NCBI RefSeq assembly: GCF_002940005.1
Contig: NZ_MDEF01000017.1
Source of the DNA: Xanthomonas hortorum
GTDB lineage: Bacteria; Pseudomonadota; Gammaproteobacteria; Xanthomonadales; Xanthomonadaceae
DNA length: 64,000 nt
Direction: 5' to 3' (one strand)
Each line of letters starts with the position of its first letter. Within the stretch, counting starts at the first letter, position 1. Shown here piece after piece: positions 9,111 through 17,287 of this stretch. Made by a program: the position numbers and the translations under genes. Under the pieces are notes generated by a model. It ran no database searches. It was given only the letters and a program-made list of their open reading frames with translations, and was not told the origin of the DNA.

Positions 9111-9117
9111 TAAGGAG
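9111..9117 (+). promoter_or_regulatory. Near-perfect ribosome-binding site
   Basis: TAAGGAGG lies about five bases before the ATG at 9123, an unusually complete Shine-Dalgarno sequence that fixes the start of the histone-like gene and suggests high expression. Confidence 0.8.
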
Positions 9118-9122
9118 GGTCT

Positions 9123-9974
9123 ATGAGCAACGGCAATGGTGTGACGGCAACCCTGTCCGACGCCGTCGACAGCGTAAAAAGCACGGCGACCGAACTGACC
9201 GAAACCATCGCCAGCACCACCAGCGAGGCGGTTGCCAGGGTGCAGGACGCAGCCGGCACGGCAGTGGAAGAGGTCAAGACGCGCGTGGCCAAGGCACGCA
9301 AGGCCGTGGTCAAGGTCGAAAAACGCGTGGTCAAAAAAGCCAATCAAGCGGCCACTGCCGTCACGCGCAGCGTGGCCAAGACCAAGCGCTCGCTGGTGTC
9401 GACCAAAGAGGCTGCCAAGGACAAGCTGACGGCCACCAAAGACGCGGCCAAGCACAAGCTGAGCACGACGAAAGACGCAGCAAAGCAGAAGTTGACCGCG
9501 ACCAAGGATGCGGCCAAGCAGAAGCTGACCAGCAGCACCGCTGCGGCCAAGCAGAAACTTGCCAGTACCAAGGCCAGCGCCAGGCAGAAGCTGGAAACCG
9601 CCAAGGCCAACGCCAAGGCCGAAGCGGCTGCATTGACTGCCAAGACCGCTGCCAAGAGCGCGGCGCGCAAGAGCGCGGTGGCCAAGGTCGGCGCGCGCTC
9701 GGCGGCGAAGAAGGCTGCGGCCAAGTCGGCTGCCGTCAAGAAGCCGGTTGCCAAGACCATTGCCAAGACCACTGCCAAGAAAGCGCCAGTGGCCAAGCAG
9801 ACTGCGACCAAGCAGGCAGCGGTGAAGAAGGCGCCGATCAAGAAGGCGGTGACCAAGACCGCCTTGAAGAAGGCCGCCAAGGTGACCAAGACCCCGGCAA
9901 CGCGCGCAGTGGCCAAGACCACCGCCGCCCGAAAGGCCGTCGGCAAGAAAGTGGCCAAGCGCGTGACGCGCTGA
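9123..9974 (+). CDS. Histone H1-like Lys/Ala-rich repeat protein (AlgP-like)
   Basis: A 283-residue highly basic protein. The N-terminal 55 residues are mildly acidic and helical (TATELTETIAST region). Residues about 95-165 hold tandem variants of KDAAKxKLTxT, an 11-residue period. The C-terminal 120 residues are low-complexity AAKK/AVKKA/TAKK repeats like histone H1 tails. This resembles AlgP (AlgR3) of Pseudomonas and related nucleoid proteins; DNA binding is the likely role. The 11-residue period fits an amphipathic helix like LEA-type proteins, so the middle may be a separate module. Such repeats vary in number between strains. Confidence 0.88.
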   Translation: MSNGNGVTATLSDAVDSVKSTATELTETIASTTSEAVARVQDAAGTAVEEVKTRVAKARKAVVKVEKRVVKKANQAATAVTRSVAKTKRSLVSTKEAAKDKLTATKDAAKHKLSTTKDAAKQKLTATKDAAKQKLTSSTAAAKQKLASTKASARQKLETAKANAKAEAAALTAKTAAKSAARKSAVAKVGARSAAKKAAAKSAAVKKPVAKTIAKTTAKKAPVAKQTATKQAAVKKAPIKKAVTKTALKKAAKVTKTPATRAVAKTTAARKAVGKKVAKRVTR

Positions 9975-10009
9975 TGGTGCGGGGCGAAGCCCTCGTGTCG
10001 TTCCAACTG

Positions 10010-10074
10010 CACGAGGCTTCGCTCGCACCCTCATCCGCCCCTTCGGGGCACCTTCTCCCGGGGGGAGAAGGGAG
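10010..10074. repeat. REP-like palindromic repeat
   Basis: A CTCATCCGCCCCTTCGGGGCACC unit followed by CCTTCTCCCGGGGGGAGAAGG, a palindrome that abuts the stop codon of the leftward lipoprotein gene (10075). It sits between convergent genes and may act as a transcript end or mRNA-stabilising hairpin. Same family as 81-231 and 35216-35270. Confidence 0.75.
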
Positions 10075-10737
10075 TTACTCCATCCCTTTGATCAACTGCT
10101 CGGCACCCTTGCGAATGCCGGCTTTTGCCGCGTCGTATGCACCCAGGCTGGCCTTGATGTTCATCGCGCTCGGATACTGCTTTTCGACATAGGCAGCGAG
10201 CAGGCGATTGCTCTGTGCGTCGAAGATTTCCACCGCATAACTGACCGAGCCGGAGAACGCGCCCTCCTTGCCGCGTGCGGCCTGCACCGCGTTGTAGGAA
10301 CCGCCGCCCAGATCCACCTTCATGAAGGTGCCGAGCACGCGCTTGCTGGGCTTGGCGCCGGTCAATGTGATGCGCACACGTAAGCTGTCGCGCTCTGCTG
10401 TGGTCGCGCGCTGCCAGCGCTGCCCGATCGCATTGCCGAACTCCTGCTGCATGTAGTCGGCCAACATGCGTTTGTCCTGCTCGGGCACGTCTTCGAATTG
10501 CGCGTCCGGGCCGCGATAGATGCTCACCGGCTCGATCAGCGCGGCACGGTAGCGGGTCCAGTCCACTTGGCTCTCATACGAATACGGCATGCGGTCGCCG
10601 CGGCTGCCGTCGTGCGGGCGCAGATAACTGGCAGACGGCAGTTGGCTATACGGCATCGGACGCGTGCTGGCGCAGCCGATCAGGGTCACGCTAACCATCA
10701 CGAGCGCGCAGCAACGGACAGGAAAAGAGTGAGACAT
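10075..10737 (-). CDS. DUF3313-type lipoprotein
   Basis: A 220-residue predicted outer-membrane lipoprotein. The start at 10737 gives a short positively charged N-region, a hydrophobic core and the lipobox LIGC with Cys at about residue 21. The mature part resembles the DUF3313 family (VDWTRYRAALIEPVSIY, DQDKRMLADYMQQEF-like helix, then beta-rich GGGSYNAVQAARGKEGAFSGSVSYAVEIFD). Function of the family is unknown. An in-frame ATG 45 bases upstream (10782) would bury the signal peptide and was rejected. Confidence 0.85.
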   Translation of the reverse strand: MSHSFPVRCCALVMVSVTLIGCASTRPMPYSQLPSASYLRPHDGSRGDRMPYSYESQVDWTRYRAALIEPVSIYRGPDAQFEDVPEQDKRMLADYMQQEFGNAIGQRWQRATTAERDSLRVRITLTGAKPSKRVLGTFMKVDLGGGSYNAVQAARGKEGAFSGSVSYAVEIFDAQSNRLLAAYVEKQYPSAMNIKASLGAYDAAKAGIRKGAEQLIKGME

Positions 10738-10800
10738 GAAAAAGTACCTGAAGAAGAAGAGGAAATGGCGTTGCAACAGCACACAGCCGATGGCCAGCGC

Positions 10801-11097
10801 TCAATGCATCAAGAAACTGGCCAAGGCCAGCGCAAAGACCACCGCTGCGGCAACGAACAACACACTGCTTTTTGCCCAGTGCTGCAGTCGGCGTGCATCG
10901 CGCGCGCTGCGGATATCCGGCAACGCGCTCCAGATGTCGCGATTACGCGTGCCGGTGCGGCCGCAGCGGAATTCCGGCGCAGGCGTCGCAGCATTGACAG
11001 CGGTCGTGACGCTGTCGTTGGCGGCGATGTGCGGTGCCAGCAGCGAGACGGCGGCCGGAGCGAGATGGGTGGAACGGATCGAGTGGAACATCACCAT
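10801..11097 (-). CDS. Hypothetical small protein with C-terminal membrane helix
   Basis: A 98-residue protein; residues 1-70 are polar with several Arg, and 75-96 form one hydrophobic helix (SSVLFVAAAVVFALALASFL). An AGGA sequence lies about 7 bases before the ATG. It lies between the histidine kinase and the DUF3313 lipoprotein, all on the same strand. I do not recognise a family; a tail-anchored membrane protein is the visible description. Confidence 0.55.
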   Translation of the reverse strand: MVMFHSIRSTHLAPAAVSLLAPHIAANDSVTTAVNAATPAPEFRCGRTGTRNRDIWSALPDIRSARDARRLQHWAKSSVLFVAAAVVFALALASFLMH

Positions 11098-11191
11098 GCA
11101 TCCTGGACGCGTGCGGTGAGTGCACTCTAGGCAAGCGGTTTTGGAAACTTATTGGTATCGTCGGCGCGCCATTGCGGTGCGCGGACTGCAG

Positions 11192-12373
11192 TCAGCCGCT
11201 AATGCGCGCACTGTCGCTGGCAAACACCACGCGCACGCACAAGCCACGCCCCTCGTTGCCTTCGCAGGTTTCGATGGTGGCTTCGTGCAGGCGTGCGATG
11301 CCGGCCACCAACGACAGCCCGATACCGCTGCCTTGCACCTCGCTGTCGGCAACCCGGTAAAAGCGTTCGAAGATGGACGCGCGTGCGCTCTCCGGCACGC
11401 CGGGGCCGTCATCGCTGACCTGCACGAACGGGTGCAGCACATCGGTGCGCAGGCAATAGCCGCAACTCACTTCAACCGTGCCATGGGTGCGGCCGTAGCG
11501 GATGGCGTTGTCGACCAGATTGCGGATCAGGATCCCCACTGCGTCCACATCGCAACGCAGGGTGCACGGTGCGGCTTCCAGTTGCAGAGTGATGTGGCGC
11601 GCATCGGCCTGCACGCTGAATTCGTCCAGTACATGGGTGATCAATTCGCCCATATCGACCTGCTGATACGCCGCCGATGTGATGCCTGCATCCAGCCGCG
11701 CCAGGTCCAGTAATTGCTCGGCCAGACGGTTGCTGCGGCGTGCGGTTTCCAGCAGCTGTTGCAGCGCCGCGTCCTTGGCTTCCAGCGTGGGCGCACGCAG
11801 CGCGACTTCGGCATAGGCATGCAGCGCCGACAGCGGGGTGCGCAATTCGTGTGCGGCATCGGCAACGAAATCGCGTTCGGCCTGCACGGTTTTTTCCACC
11901 CGCGCCAGCAAGGTGTTGAAGGAGCCGATCAGCGGACGGATTTCATCCGGCACCTGGCCCAGCGGCACCGGTTCGGTATCCAGCCCGGTGCGTTGCACAA
12001 TGGCGAGCGAAACGGCGCGCAGCGGCCCGAGCGAGGTGCGCACCGCCCACCACATCAGCAGGCCCAGGATCGCTAGCTGCGAGGTATTCAACACGATGGC
12101 AGTGAGCGTCTGCTTCAGGCTGATGCGCGAGGACGCGTTGCCCATCGGGGTCTGGGTGTCTGCCACGTCGGGAGGGTCTGGGGTATCGAAGCGATGCTCC
12201 AGCGTGTCCGGCAACACGGCGATCAATTGATCGCCAAACGTGTTGAGCTCCTGCTCGAACACGCTGTGATGGCCCTGGGTGACCAGTGCGACCAGGATCC
12301 ACAGCGAGGTGGACCAGCTCAGCAACACGATTGCGGCCAGCGCCGCCAGCATGCGCGCCTGCAGCGATTTCAT
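11192..12373 (-). CDS. Two-component sensor histidine kinase (HPK1/QseC-like)
   Basis: A 393-residue inner-membrane kinase. Two membrane helices (about 10-32 and 90-112) flank a short periplasmic loop of about 55 residues; a HAMP-like linker (115-165) follows. The H-box DFVADAAHELRTPLSAL carries the phosphoacceptor His175. The ATPase has the N box NLVDNAIRY, G1 DDGPGVP and G2 GSGIGLSLV. The start overlaps the stop of the response regulator (ATGA), so the pair is translationally coupled. The small sensor loop resembles QseC/PmrB/TctE-type kinases that sense cations or small acids; the signal cannot be inferred. Confidence 0.93.
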   Translation of the reverse strand: MKSLQARMLAALAAIVLLSWSTSLWILVALVTQGHHSVFEQELNTFGDQLIAVLPDTLEHRFDTPDPPDVADTQTPMGNASSRISLKQTLTAIVLNTSQLAILGLLMWWAVRTSLGPLRAVSLAIVQRTGLDTEPVPLGQVPDEIRPLIGSFNTLLARVEKTVQAERDFVADAAHELRTPLSALHAYAEVALRAPTLEAKDAALQQLLETARRSNRLAEQLLDLARLDAGITSAAYQQVDMGELITHVLDEFSVQADARHITLQLEAAPCTLRCDVDAVGILIRNLVDNAIRYGRTHGTVEVSCGYCLRTDVLHPFVQVSDDGPGVPESARASIFERFYRVADSEVQGSGIGLSLVAGIARLHEATIETCEGNEGRGLCVRVVFASDSARISG

Positions 12374-13035
12374 TCGGGCGCCTTGCCGACCATGTAGCCC
12401 TGGCCATAAATGGTGGAGATGAGTTCGTCGCCCAGCTTGCGGCGCAACTGGTGCACATACACAGCGATCATGTTGCTGCCGCCTTCGGACGGGCCGCCGT
12501 AGACGCCTTCTTCCAGCTGATCCTTGGTGACCACGCGCCCGGCGCGTTCCATCAATGCGAGCAGCAGGCGGTATTCGTGCGCGCTCAGTGCGACCCACTT
12601 GCCGTCCCTGGTGACCTTGCGGCTGCTCGGGTCCACGCAGACATCGCCCTGCGTGAGCAGCGGCACCACGCGGCCCTGGCTGCGCCGGGTGATTGCGCGC
12701 AGCCGCGCCATCAGCTCATCGAACTGGAAGGGTTTCACCAGGTAATCGTCGGCACCGGCATCTAGGCCGCGGATGCGGTCGGTGAGCTGGCCGCGCGCCG
12801 TCAGAGCGATCACCGGGGTGGCGTCGTACTGGCCGCGCATGAAGCGGATCACGGTCAGCCCGGACTCGCCGGGCAAGCCGATATCCAGCAGCACTGCCGT
12901 GTAGCGATGGTCCACCAGCACGGTCTTGGCGGCGTTGGCACTACCGACATGGTCGATGGTCCAGGACTGCTGGCGCACGCCGGCGCAGATCGCGTTGGCC
13001 AGCATAGTGTCGTCTTCGACGAGGAGCAGGTGCAT
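12370..13035 (-). CDS. OmpR-family response regulator
   Basis: A 221-residue regulator. Receiver domain residues 1-115 with acidic pair Glu7/Asp8-Asp9, phosphoacceptor Asp51 (LLDIGLPG) and the conserved Lys in VKPFQFDEL. The winged-helix DNA-binding domain is 125-218 (LSAHEYRLLLALM, NMIAVYVHQLRRKL). The ATG at 13035 begins directly at MHLLLVEDD; a longer frame from 13101 would add 22 unrelated residues. It is cotranscribed with and overlaps the downstream kinase gene. Closest by pattern to the QseB/PmrA/TctD group. Confidence 0.93.
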   Translation of the reverse strand: MHLLLVEDDTMLANAICAGVRQQSWTIDHVGSANAAKTVLVDHRYTAVLLDIGLPGESGLTVIRFMRGQYDATPVIALTARGQLTDRIRGLDAGADDYLVKPFQFDELMARLRAITRRSQGRVVPLLTQGDVCVDPSSRKVTRDGKWVALSAHEYRLLLALMERAGRVVTKDQLEEGVYGGPSEGGSNMIAVYVHQLRRKLGDELISTIYGQGYMVGKAPE

Positions 13036-13186
13036 AGAGGTTCCGCCGGGCACGGGGCCAGTCCGAGATGCGCGCCACTGTCGGAGGTCGCCATTAGGCA
13101 AATATTAGTGCATGGCCCAGGCATGCATTCCAGCGCGGCCGGCGGCGTTGTCCCGGTGGCCGAAGTCACCGGGCCGGCGGTGCCGC

Positions 13187-14074
13187 TCAGCGCTGCAGGA
13201 TGGCGCGCAACCCCGCTTCCAGGCCTGGGTACTGGAAGCGGAAGCCGGCTGCGAGCGCACGCTGCGGCAGCACCCGCTGGCTGATCAGCAGCAGCTCGGC
13301 CATTTCGCCGAAGCCCAGCCGCAGCAGGCCGGCAGGCAGCGCCAGCAGCGCCGGGCGGTGCAGCACCCGGGCCAGCGTGCGCACGAACTCGGCGTTGGTG
13401 ACCGGGGTCGGTGCAGTGGCGTTGTAGGCGCCAGCTTCGCCGTGCTCGAGCAGCCACAGCAGCAACGCGACCATGTCGGCGCGGTGGATCCAGCTCATCC
13501 AGTGGCCGCCATTGCCGAACGGGCCGCCGCCGCCAAAGCGGAACGCCGGCAGCATGCGCGCCAGCGCGCCGCCATCGCGGTCGAGCACGATGCCGGTGCG
13601 CACCCAGCTCACGCGCGGGCCCAGTGCGGCGATCTTGGCCGCTTCGGCCTCCCAGTCGCGACACAACACGGCGGAAAAATCGTTGCCGGCGCTGTCTGCT
13701 TCGGTCAGCGCGGTGTCGCCACGTTCGCCGTAATAGCCCACCGCCGAGCCGGAGATCAGCACGGACGGGCGCTGCTCGGCCGGTTGCTGCGCGATCCAGG
13801 CCTGCAGTTGCCGGGTGATGCCCAGCCGCGATGCGCGAAATTGCTGCTTGCGTGCGTCGGTCCAGCGGCAGGCCGCCAGCGGCTCGCCGGCCAGGTTGAT
13901 GACGGCATCGGCTTGCACGCCGTCCAGCGTCTCCACGGCGGTGATGCCGGGCAGGGTGCGGCTGGCGCGGCGGGGATCGCGCGTCAGTACGCTGACCTGA
14001 TGCCCGGCGCGCAGCAAGGCCGGGCACAGCGCCTGGCCGATAAAGCCGGTGCCGCCGGTGATGAGCAACTGCAT
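13187..14074 (-). CDS. TIGR01777-family NAD(P)-dependent epimerase (YfcH-like)
   Basis: A 295-residue extended short-chain dehydrogenase-like protein. The N-terminal Rossmann motif is ITGGTGFIGQAL (5-16). The family-typical GSAVGYYGERG replaces the normal SSxxVYG segment, and a C-terminal DUF1731 part ends with FRFQYPGLEAGLRAIL. The substrate is unknown in this family. An AGGAG about 9 bases before 14074 supports that start over an ATG at 14095 that lies upstream of the ribosome-binding site. Confidence 0.9.
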   Translation of the reverse strand: MQLLITGGTGFIGQALCPALLRAGHQVSVLTRDPRRASRTLPGITAVETLDGVQADAVINLAGEPLAACRWTDARKQQFRASRLGITRQLQAWIAQQPAEQRPSVLISGSAVGYYGERGDTALTEADSAGNDFSAVLCRDWEAEAAKIAALGPRVSWVRTGIVLDRDGGALARMLPAFRFGGGGPFGNGGHWMSWIHRADMVALLLWLLEHGEAGAYNATAPTPVTNAEFVRTLARVLHRPALLALPAGLLRLGFGEMAELLLISQRVLPQRALAAGFRFQYPGLEAGLRAILQR

Positions 14075-14209
14075 GAGTGGAGACTCCTGGACCAAGGCGA
14101 TGCGGCACGATAGGCCAGGGCGGGCGGCAGCGCAGTGAAGTCGATGCCTTGCCAGTGCTGCGATAGATCACGGCGTGTTGCACCGAGCTGATCGCTGCGC
14201 GCAGCCCAA

Positions 14210-14239
14210 ACGCAAACGCGCCGGACCAGCCGGCGCGTT
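14210..14239 (-). terminator. Rho-independent terminator after the DUF4142 gene
   Basis: AACGCGCCGG (14215-14224), loop ACCAG, CCGGCGCGTT (14230-14239): a perfect 10-bp stem. Read leftward it is followed by TTTGCGTTT. It lies 27 bases beyond the stop of the leftward DUF4142 gene. Confidence 0.7.
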
Positions 14240-14265
14240 GCGCGATCGTTAAAACAGCCGAGCGC

Positions 14266-14859
14266 TTACTTCGACGAAGACACCGCGTGGGCGCGCTCGA
14301 AGTGCGCCGACACCACGCGGCGGCTTTCTTCCAGATGCTGCTTGACCGCGGCGCTTTCTGCGGCGGGCAGCAGTTCGGAGTCGATGATCTTGATGGTGTC
14401 GCCGTGGTCGATGACCATGGTGCGCATGAAGCCGTTGCGATATGCATCCTTGCCGTCGGGAAGGGTCAAGGTCTGCGACAGCGCATCAGCGGAAGCCTTG
14501 CCCTTGGCGCGCATCGCATCGGCGCGCGCGCTGCCGGTGGCACCCAAGGCCTTGCACTTTTCGAGATTGGCTTCGTGGTCGTGCAGCATCTGCCTGGCGA
14601 ATGCGTCGGTGGCGCCGCCCATGTCCTGCGCGATGGCCTGCTTGGCCAGCGCGATTTCGTTTTCATCCAGCGCCGCCAGCACGCCCAGCACTGCGCCATC
14701 GCCCTTGGCCAATTCGGCTGCGCCGGTACCGCTGACCGGTGCGGCAGTGGGTTCCGGCGACACCGCCGGTGCGGTGCGCGAGGCGTCGCCGCCGGGGCGA
14801 TCACATGCGGTAAGCGTCAGCATGGCGAACAACGAGGTAGCAACAAGAAGGGATTTCAT
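14266..14859 (-). CDS. DUF4142 domain lipoprotein
   Basis: A 197-residue predicted lipoprotein: signal MKSLLVATSLFAMLTLTAC with a lipobox ending LTAC (Cys19), then a Pro/Ala-rich linker and a DUF4142 helical domain (about 50-190) containing the family-typical MLHDHEANLEK and MVIDHGDTIKIID segments with conserved histidines. DUF4142 proteins are extracytoplasmic ferritin-like helical bundles of unknown role. The start at 14859 gives the correct signal peptide; an upstream in-frame ATG at 14958 would not. A perfect hairpin terminator follows. Confidence 0.9.
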   Translation of the reverse strand: MKSLLVATSLFAMLTLTACDRPGGDASRTAPAVSPEPTAAPVSGTGAAELAKGDGAVLGVLAALDENEIALAKQAIAQDMGGATDAFARQMLHDHEANLEKCKALGATGSARADAMRAKGKASADALSQTLTLPDGKDAYRNGFMRTMVIDHGDTIKIIDSELLPAAESAAVKQHLEESRRVVSAHFERAHAVSSSK

Positions 14860-14958
14860 GGACGTCCTGAGCGTTGAAGAAACCGCCGGCAGGTGCCGAC
14901 GGCAAAATGCAAAGGAGCCGCTGCGCGGCTCCGGTAATGCGCGGGTGGAGTTATGCAC

Positions 14959-15225
14959 TCACGCCCACTGGGTCTGGGCTACCGACCCGAGGCCCAGCGG
15001 CCTGGCCGGAGCATGCACTGCGTCCTGCGCGCTGCGACAGATACGCGTCATGCGTGCGGTGCGTTCGCGAATCACCGCGTGTTCGCTGGCCGGCGCACTG
15101 CCCAACAGACTGGCCACATGAAAGCCAAGGATGTCCTCCGCGCGGTCGCCCTGGTCGCTGACGATGTGCGGTACCAACCGCTCCAATCGTTCCAGCTCCT
15201 GCTGCACTTGATACGGGGTTTTCAT
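14959..15225 (-). CDS. Hypothetical protein, 88 residues
   Basis: Starts MKTPYQVQQELERLERLVPHIV, with a helical, probably coiled-coil N-terminal half; the C-terminal quarter is Arg/Ala-rich. The coding-strand AACGTC context before ATG lacks a strong Shine-Dalgarno, so the start is moderately supported. It lies 43 bp downstream of another small leftward gene (15269-15550). No family recognised. Confidence 0.6.
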   Translation of the reverse strand: MKTPYQVQQELERLERLVPHIVSDQGDRAEDILGFHVASLLGSAPASEHAVIRERTARMTRICRSAQDAVHAPARPLGLGSVAQTQWA

Positions 15226-15268
15226 GACGTTCTCCAATGAATAACGGGTCCTGCTGACACTGACGTAC

Positions 15269-15550
15269 TCAACTATTGCGCATGCCCAGACGCTGCCAGC
15301 AATCGGTGGCCAACTGCTCGTAATTGGACTGGGTGTTGGATGAAATGAAGTGATGTTCCAGGCGGTCGCGAAACAATCGCAGACGCTCCTGATCACTTGA
15401 ACGCGGTGCCTGCAGATAGATATCGCAGGCCATTTTCACCACCGGTGACAACTCGCTGAACTTGCCTGCACCAAGGTTGCCCTGGGCATGCCGCGCCTGC
15501 CAATGCGCGATTTCGGCTTGTACATCGATAACGGAGGGGTCTCTGCTCAT
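15269..15550 (-). CDS. Hypothetical protein, 93 residues
   Basis: A small soluble protein starting MSRDPSVIDVQAEIAHW, with HAQGNLGAGKFSELSPVVKMACDIYLQ and a C-terminal helical part rich in Arg/Asp/Gln. It may share an operon with the downstream 88-residue gene. The pattern resembles small conserved proteins of xanthomonads; I cannot assign a domain. Confidence 0.65.
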   Translation of the reverse strand: MSRDPSVIDVQAEIAHWQARHAQGNLGAGKFSELSPVVKMACDIYLQAPRSSDQERLRLFRDRLEHHFISSNTQSNYEQLATDCWQRLGMRNS

Positions 15551-15938
15551 GACTTCGGGTGGTCCGGGTTAAACAAACTTGACGTGCAGGGTAACTGCGG
15601 GTATGTCAACGAATGATCATCGAACGCGACCATTGGCTCTTCGTGCGGCCGTATTGCCTTAATTGGTCAGCGTGTTCATGGATCTCTACACGCTGCATAT
15701 GCACTGCGGCCTACATGCGAATTCCAGCGTCGACCGGAACTGACCACACGCGGCTCATGCACCGGCCTGTATTACTTTGAGCGGATCGATGCGCCGCTCA
15801 AACGAGCGCAGCGCAAAGATGAATACGACAAATTGCGCTGGAAACAGCCGTGTTTTACGGAAGATTCTGAACCGCTCTACACCTGTGTAACGTCTGATCC
15901 GTAAGCTCTGCAGCGACGTAATGGAGAGAGCACCCAGG
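15551..15938. other. Intergenic region, nothing recognised
   Basis: A 390-base spacer between divergent small genes. It has several modestly AT-rich stretches (for example around 15610-15680) that could be promoters, but no clear boxes, repeats or hairpins were identified. Confidence 0.5.
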
Positions 15939-16103
15939 ATGCAGGATAGCGAAAGCAGTCGCAGCAAGCCGCAGCACGCCAGCGGCACATCGGAAGCACG
16001 CGTATGGTGGCATGCCTTGTTGGAGTTACGTGGCGGGCGCGTCGCCATCAGCCTAGTCGTGGTGCTTGTGATTGTGCTTGGGGTCTACCTGGTACTGAAG
16101 TGA
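15939..16103 (+). CDS. Possible small single-pass membrane protein
   Basis: A 54-residue frame beginning MQDSESSRSKPQ and ending in one hydrophobic helix (about 35-53, VAISLVVVLVIVLGVYLVLK). GGAGAG lies 10 bases before the ATG at 15939; an in-frame ATG at 15921 would add six residues. The hydrophobic tail is convincing, but no homologous family is known to me, so this is a tentative gene. Confidence 0.45.
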   Translation: MQDSESSRSKPQHASGTSEARVWWHALLELRGGRVAISLVVVLVIVLGVYLVLK

Positions 16104-16201
16104 AACGCTAGCGCAACCCGCGTGCGCTAACGCATTGCAGGTTTCAGGTGCGCGATTAGAGCCAGAACGATCAAGCGGCCGAGCGCCGCGAGGGGAACGT
16201 G

Positions 16202-17287
16202 ATGGCACACAAGCGGTATCGGCAGGTGCTGGGGCACGTCACGCGTCTGGTGCCCGAACACGGCCATGAGCGGATCACGCATGCGTGGGTGTGCAGCGAA
16301 ATTGAACGTTTGCTGGGCGCGCATGATGCAACAGCGGCCGTTGATGATGCCGCAGTCTTCCATGTGCCAGACGAGACCCTGACCACCGAGCAGGCGCATG
16401 GCTTGGGAATCGACGACAACGGCGATCTGCTGGGCGGCATCGTGCCGCACGCGTTTCTGGCGACCAAAGTGATTGGCCATCCGCTGATCGCCGACGATGC
16501 GGCCAGCATCCCTGGCTGGAATCAGGCGCTGGCCACAGCGCTGATCCCGGCTACGCTACCGGGCTACACGGTGTTTTCGCGTGCCGATGCCGAGCACGCA
16601 CTGGATGCATTGCTGCCAGGCGGAGGGGTGCGACTCAAGTTGCCGACCGGCGTCGGTGGCAATGGTCAATGGCGCATCGCCAGTGCCGCGCAGCTGGCAG
16701 ATGCACTGGACAGCCTGCCTGACTGCTATCTTGCGACGCACGGTGCCGTGCTGGAGCGCAACGTCCTGCATGCAGTCACGCATAGCGTTGGCGAGTTGTG
16801 TGTTGCCGGAATTCAGATCGCCTATTTCGGCACGCAATGCAACGTGCGCAACGCGCAGGATGACGAGGTCTATGGCGGCTCGTCGCTGCAGGTGTATCGC
16901 GGATCGCTCGAAGCGCTGGCCGCCACCGCGCTGTCGGCATTGCAGAAACACGTGGTCGAACAGGCCTGCAGATACGATCGATTCATCACTGCCGCCTATC
17001 CTGAGTTGCACATCTCGCGCCGCAACTATGATGTGGTCAGCGGTGAAGATGCGCAGGCTGGGCTGATCTGCGGCGTGCTGGAGCAATCCTGGCGGGTCGG
17101 TGGCGCCACCCCGGCCGAGCTCGCTGCAATCGCCCGCTTTCAGCAAGACCCGGCATTGCAATGGGTGACAGCATCCACGCATGAGATCTATCAGGGCGAA
17201 CCGCCGGCCGATGCGCAGATCTACTACCGCGCCGAGCATGCCGGGCCAGGTCCGCGCTACAAATACAGGAGGGTATCCAGCACCTAA
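16202..17287 (+). CDS. DUF3182 family protein
   Basis: A 361-residue cytosolic protein matching DUF3182 of xanthomonads and burkholderias. The central region has ATP-grasp-like features: LLPGGGVRLKLPTGVGGNGQWR (a glycine-rich loop after a Lys) and a later GDLLGG/ARRNYDV-type acidic-basic segment, so an ATP-dependent ligase-like role is possible; that is inference. AGGGGA precedes the ATG at 16202; a GTG immediately upstream (16199) is an alternative. Its stop codon overlaps the next start (TAATG), coupling it to an alpha/beta hydrolase. Confidence 0.82.
   Translation: MAHKRYRQVLGHVTRLVPEHGHERITHAWVCSEIERLLGAHDATAAVDDAAVFHVPDETLTTEQAHGLGIDDNGDLLGGIVPHAFLATKVIGHPLIADDAASIPGWNQALATALIPATLPGYTVFSRADAEHALDALLPGGGVRLKLPTGVGGNGQWRIASAAQLADALDSLPDCYLATHGAVLERNVLHAVTHSVGELCVAGIQIAYFGTQCNVRNAQDDEVYGGSSLQVYRGSLEALAATALSALQKHVVEQACRYDRFITAAYPELHISRRNYDVVSGEDAQAGLICGVLEQSWRVGGATPAELAAIARFQQDPALQWVTASTHEIYQGEPPADAQIYYRAEHAGPGPRYKYRRVSST

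Noticed and set aside
9420..9600. Regularly spaced repeats resembling a CRISPR array
   Set aside because: The repeats are in-frame codon repeats (KDAAKxKLTxT) of the histone-like gene with no constant spacer-repeat structure.
15755..16048. A leftward 97-codon frame opposite the small membrane protein
   Set aside because: Weak start context and a Cys/Arg-rich composition; the opposite frame has a clear membrane helix.
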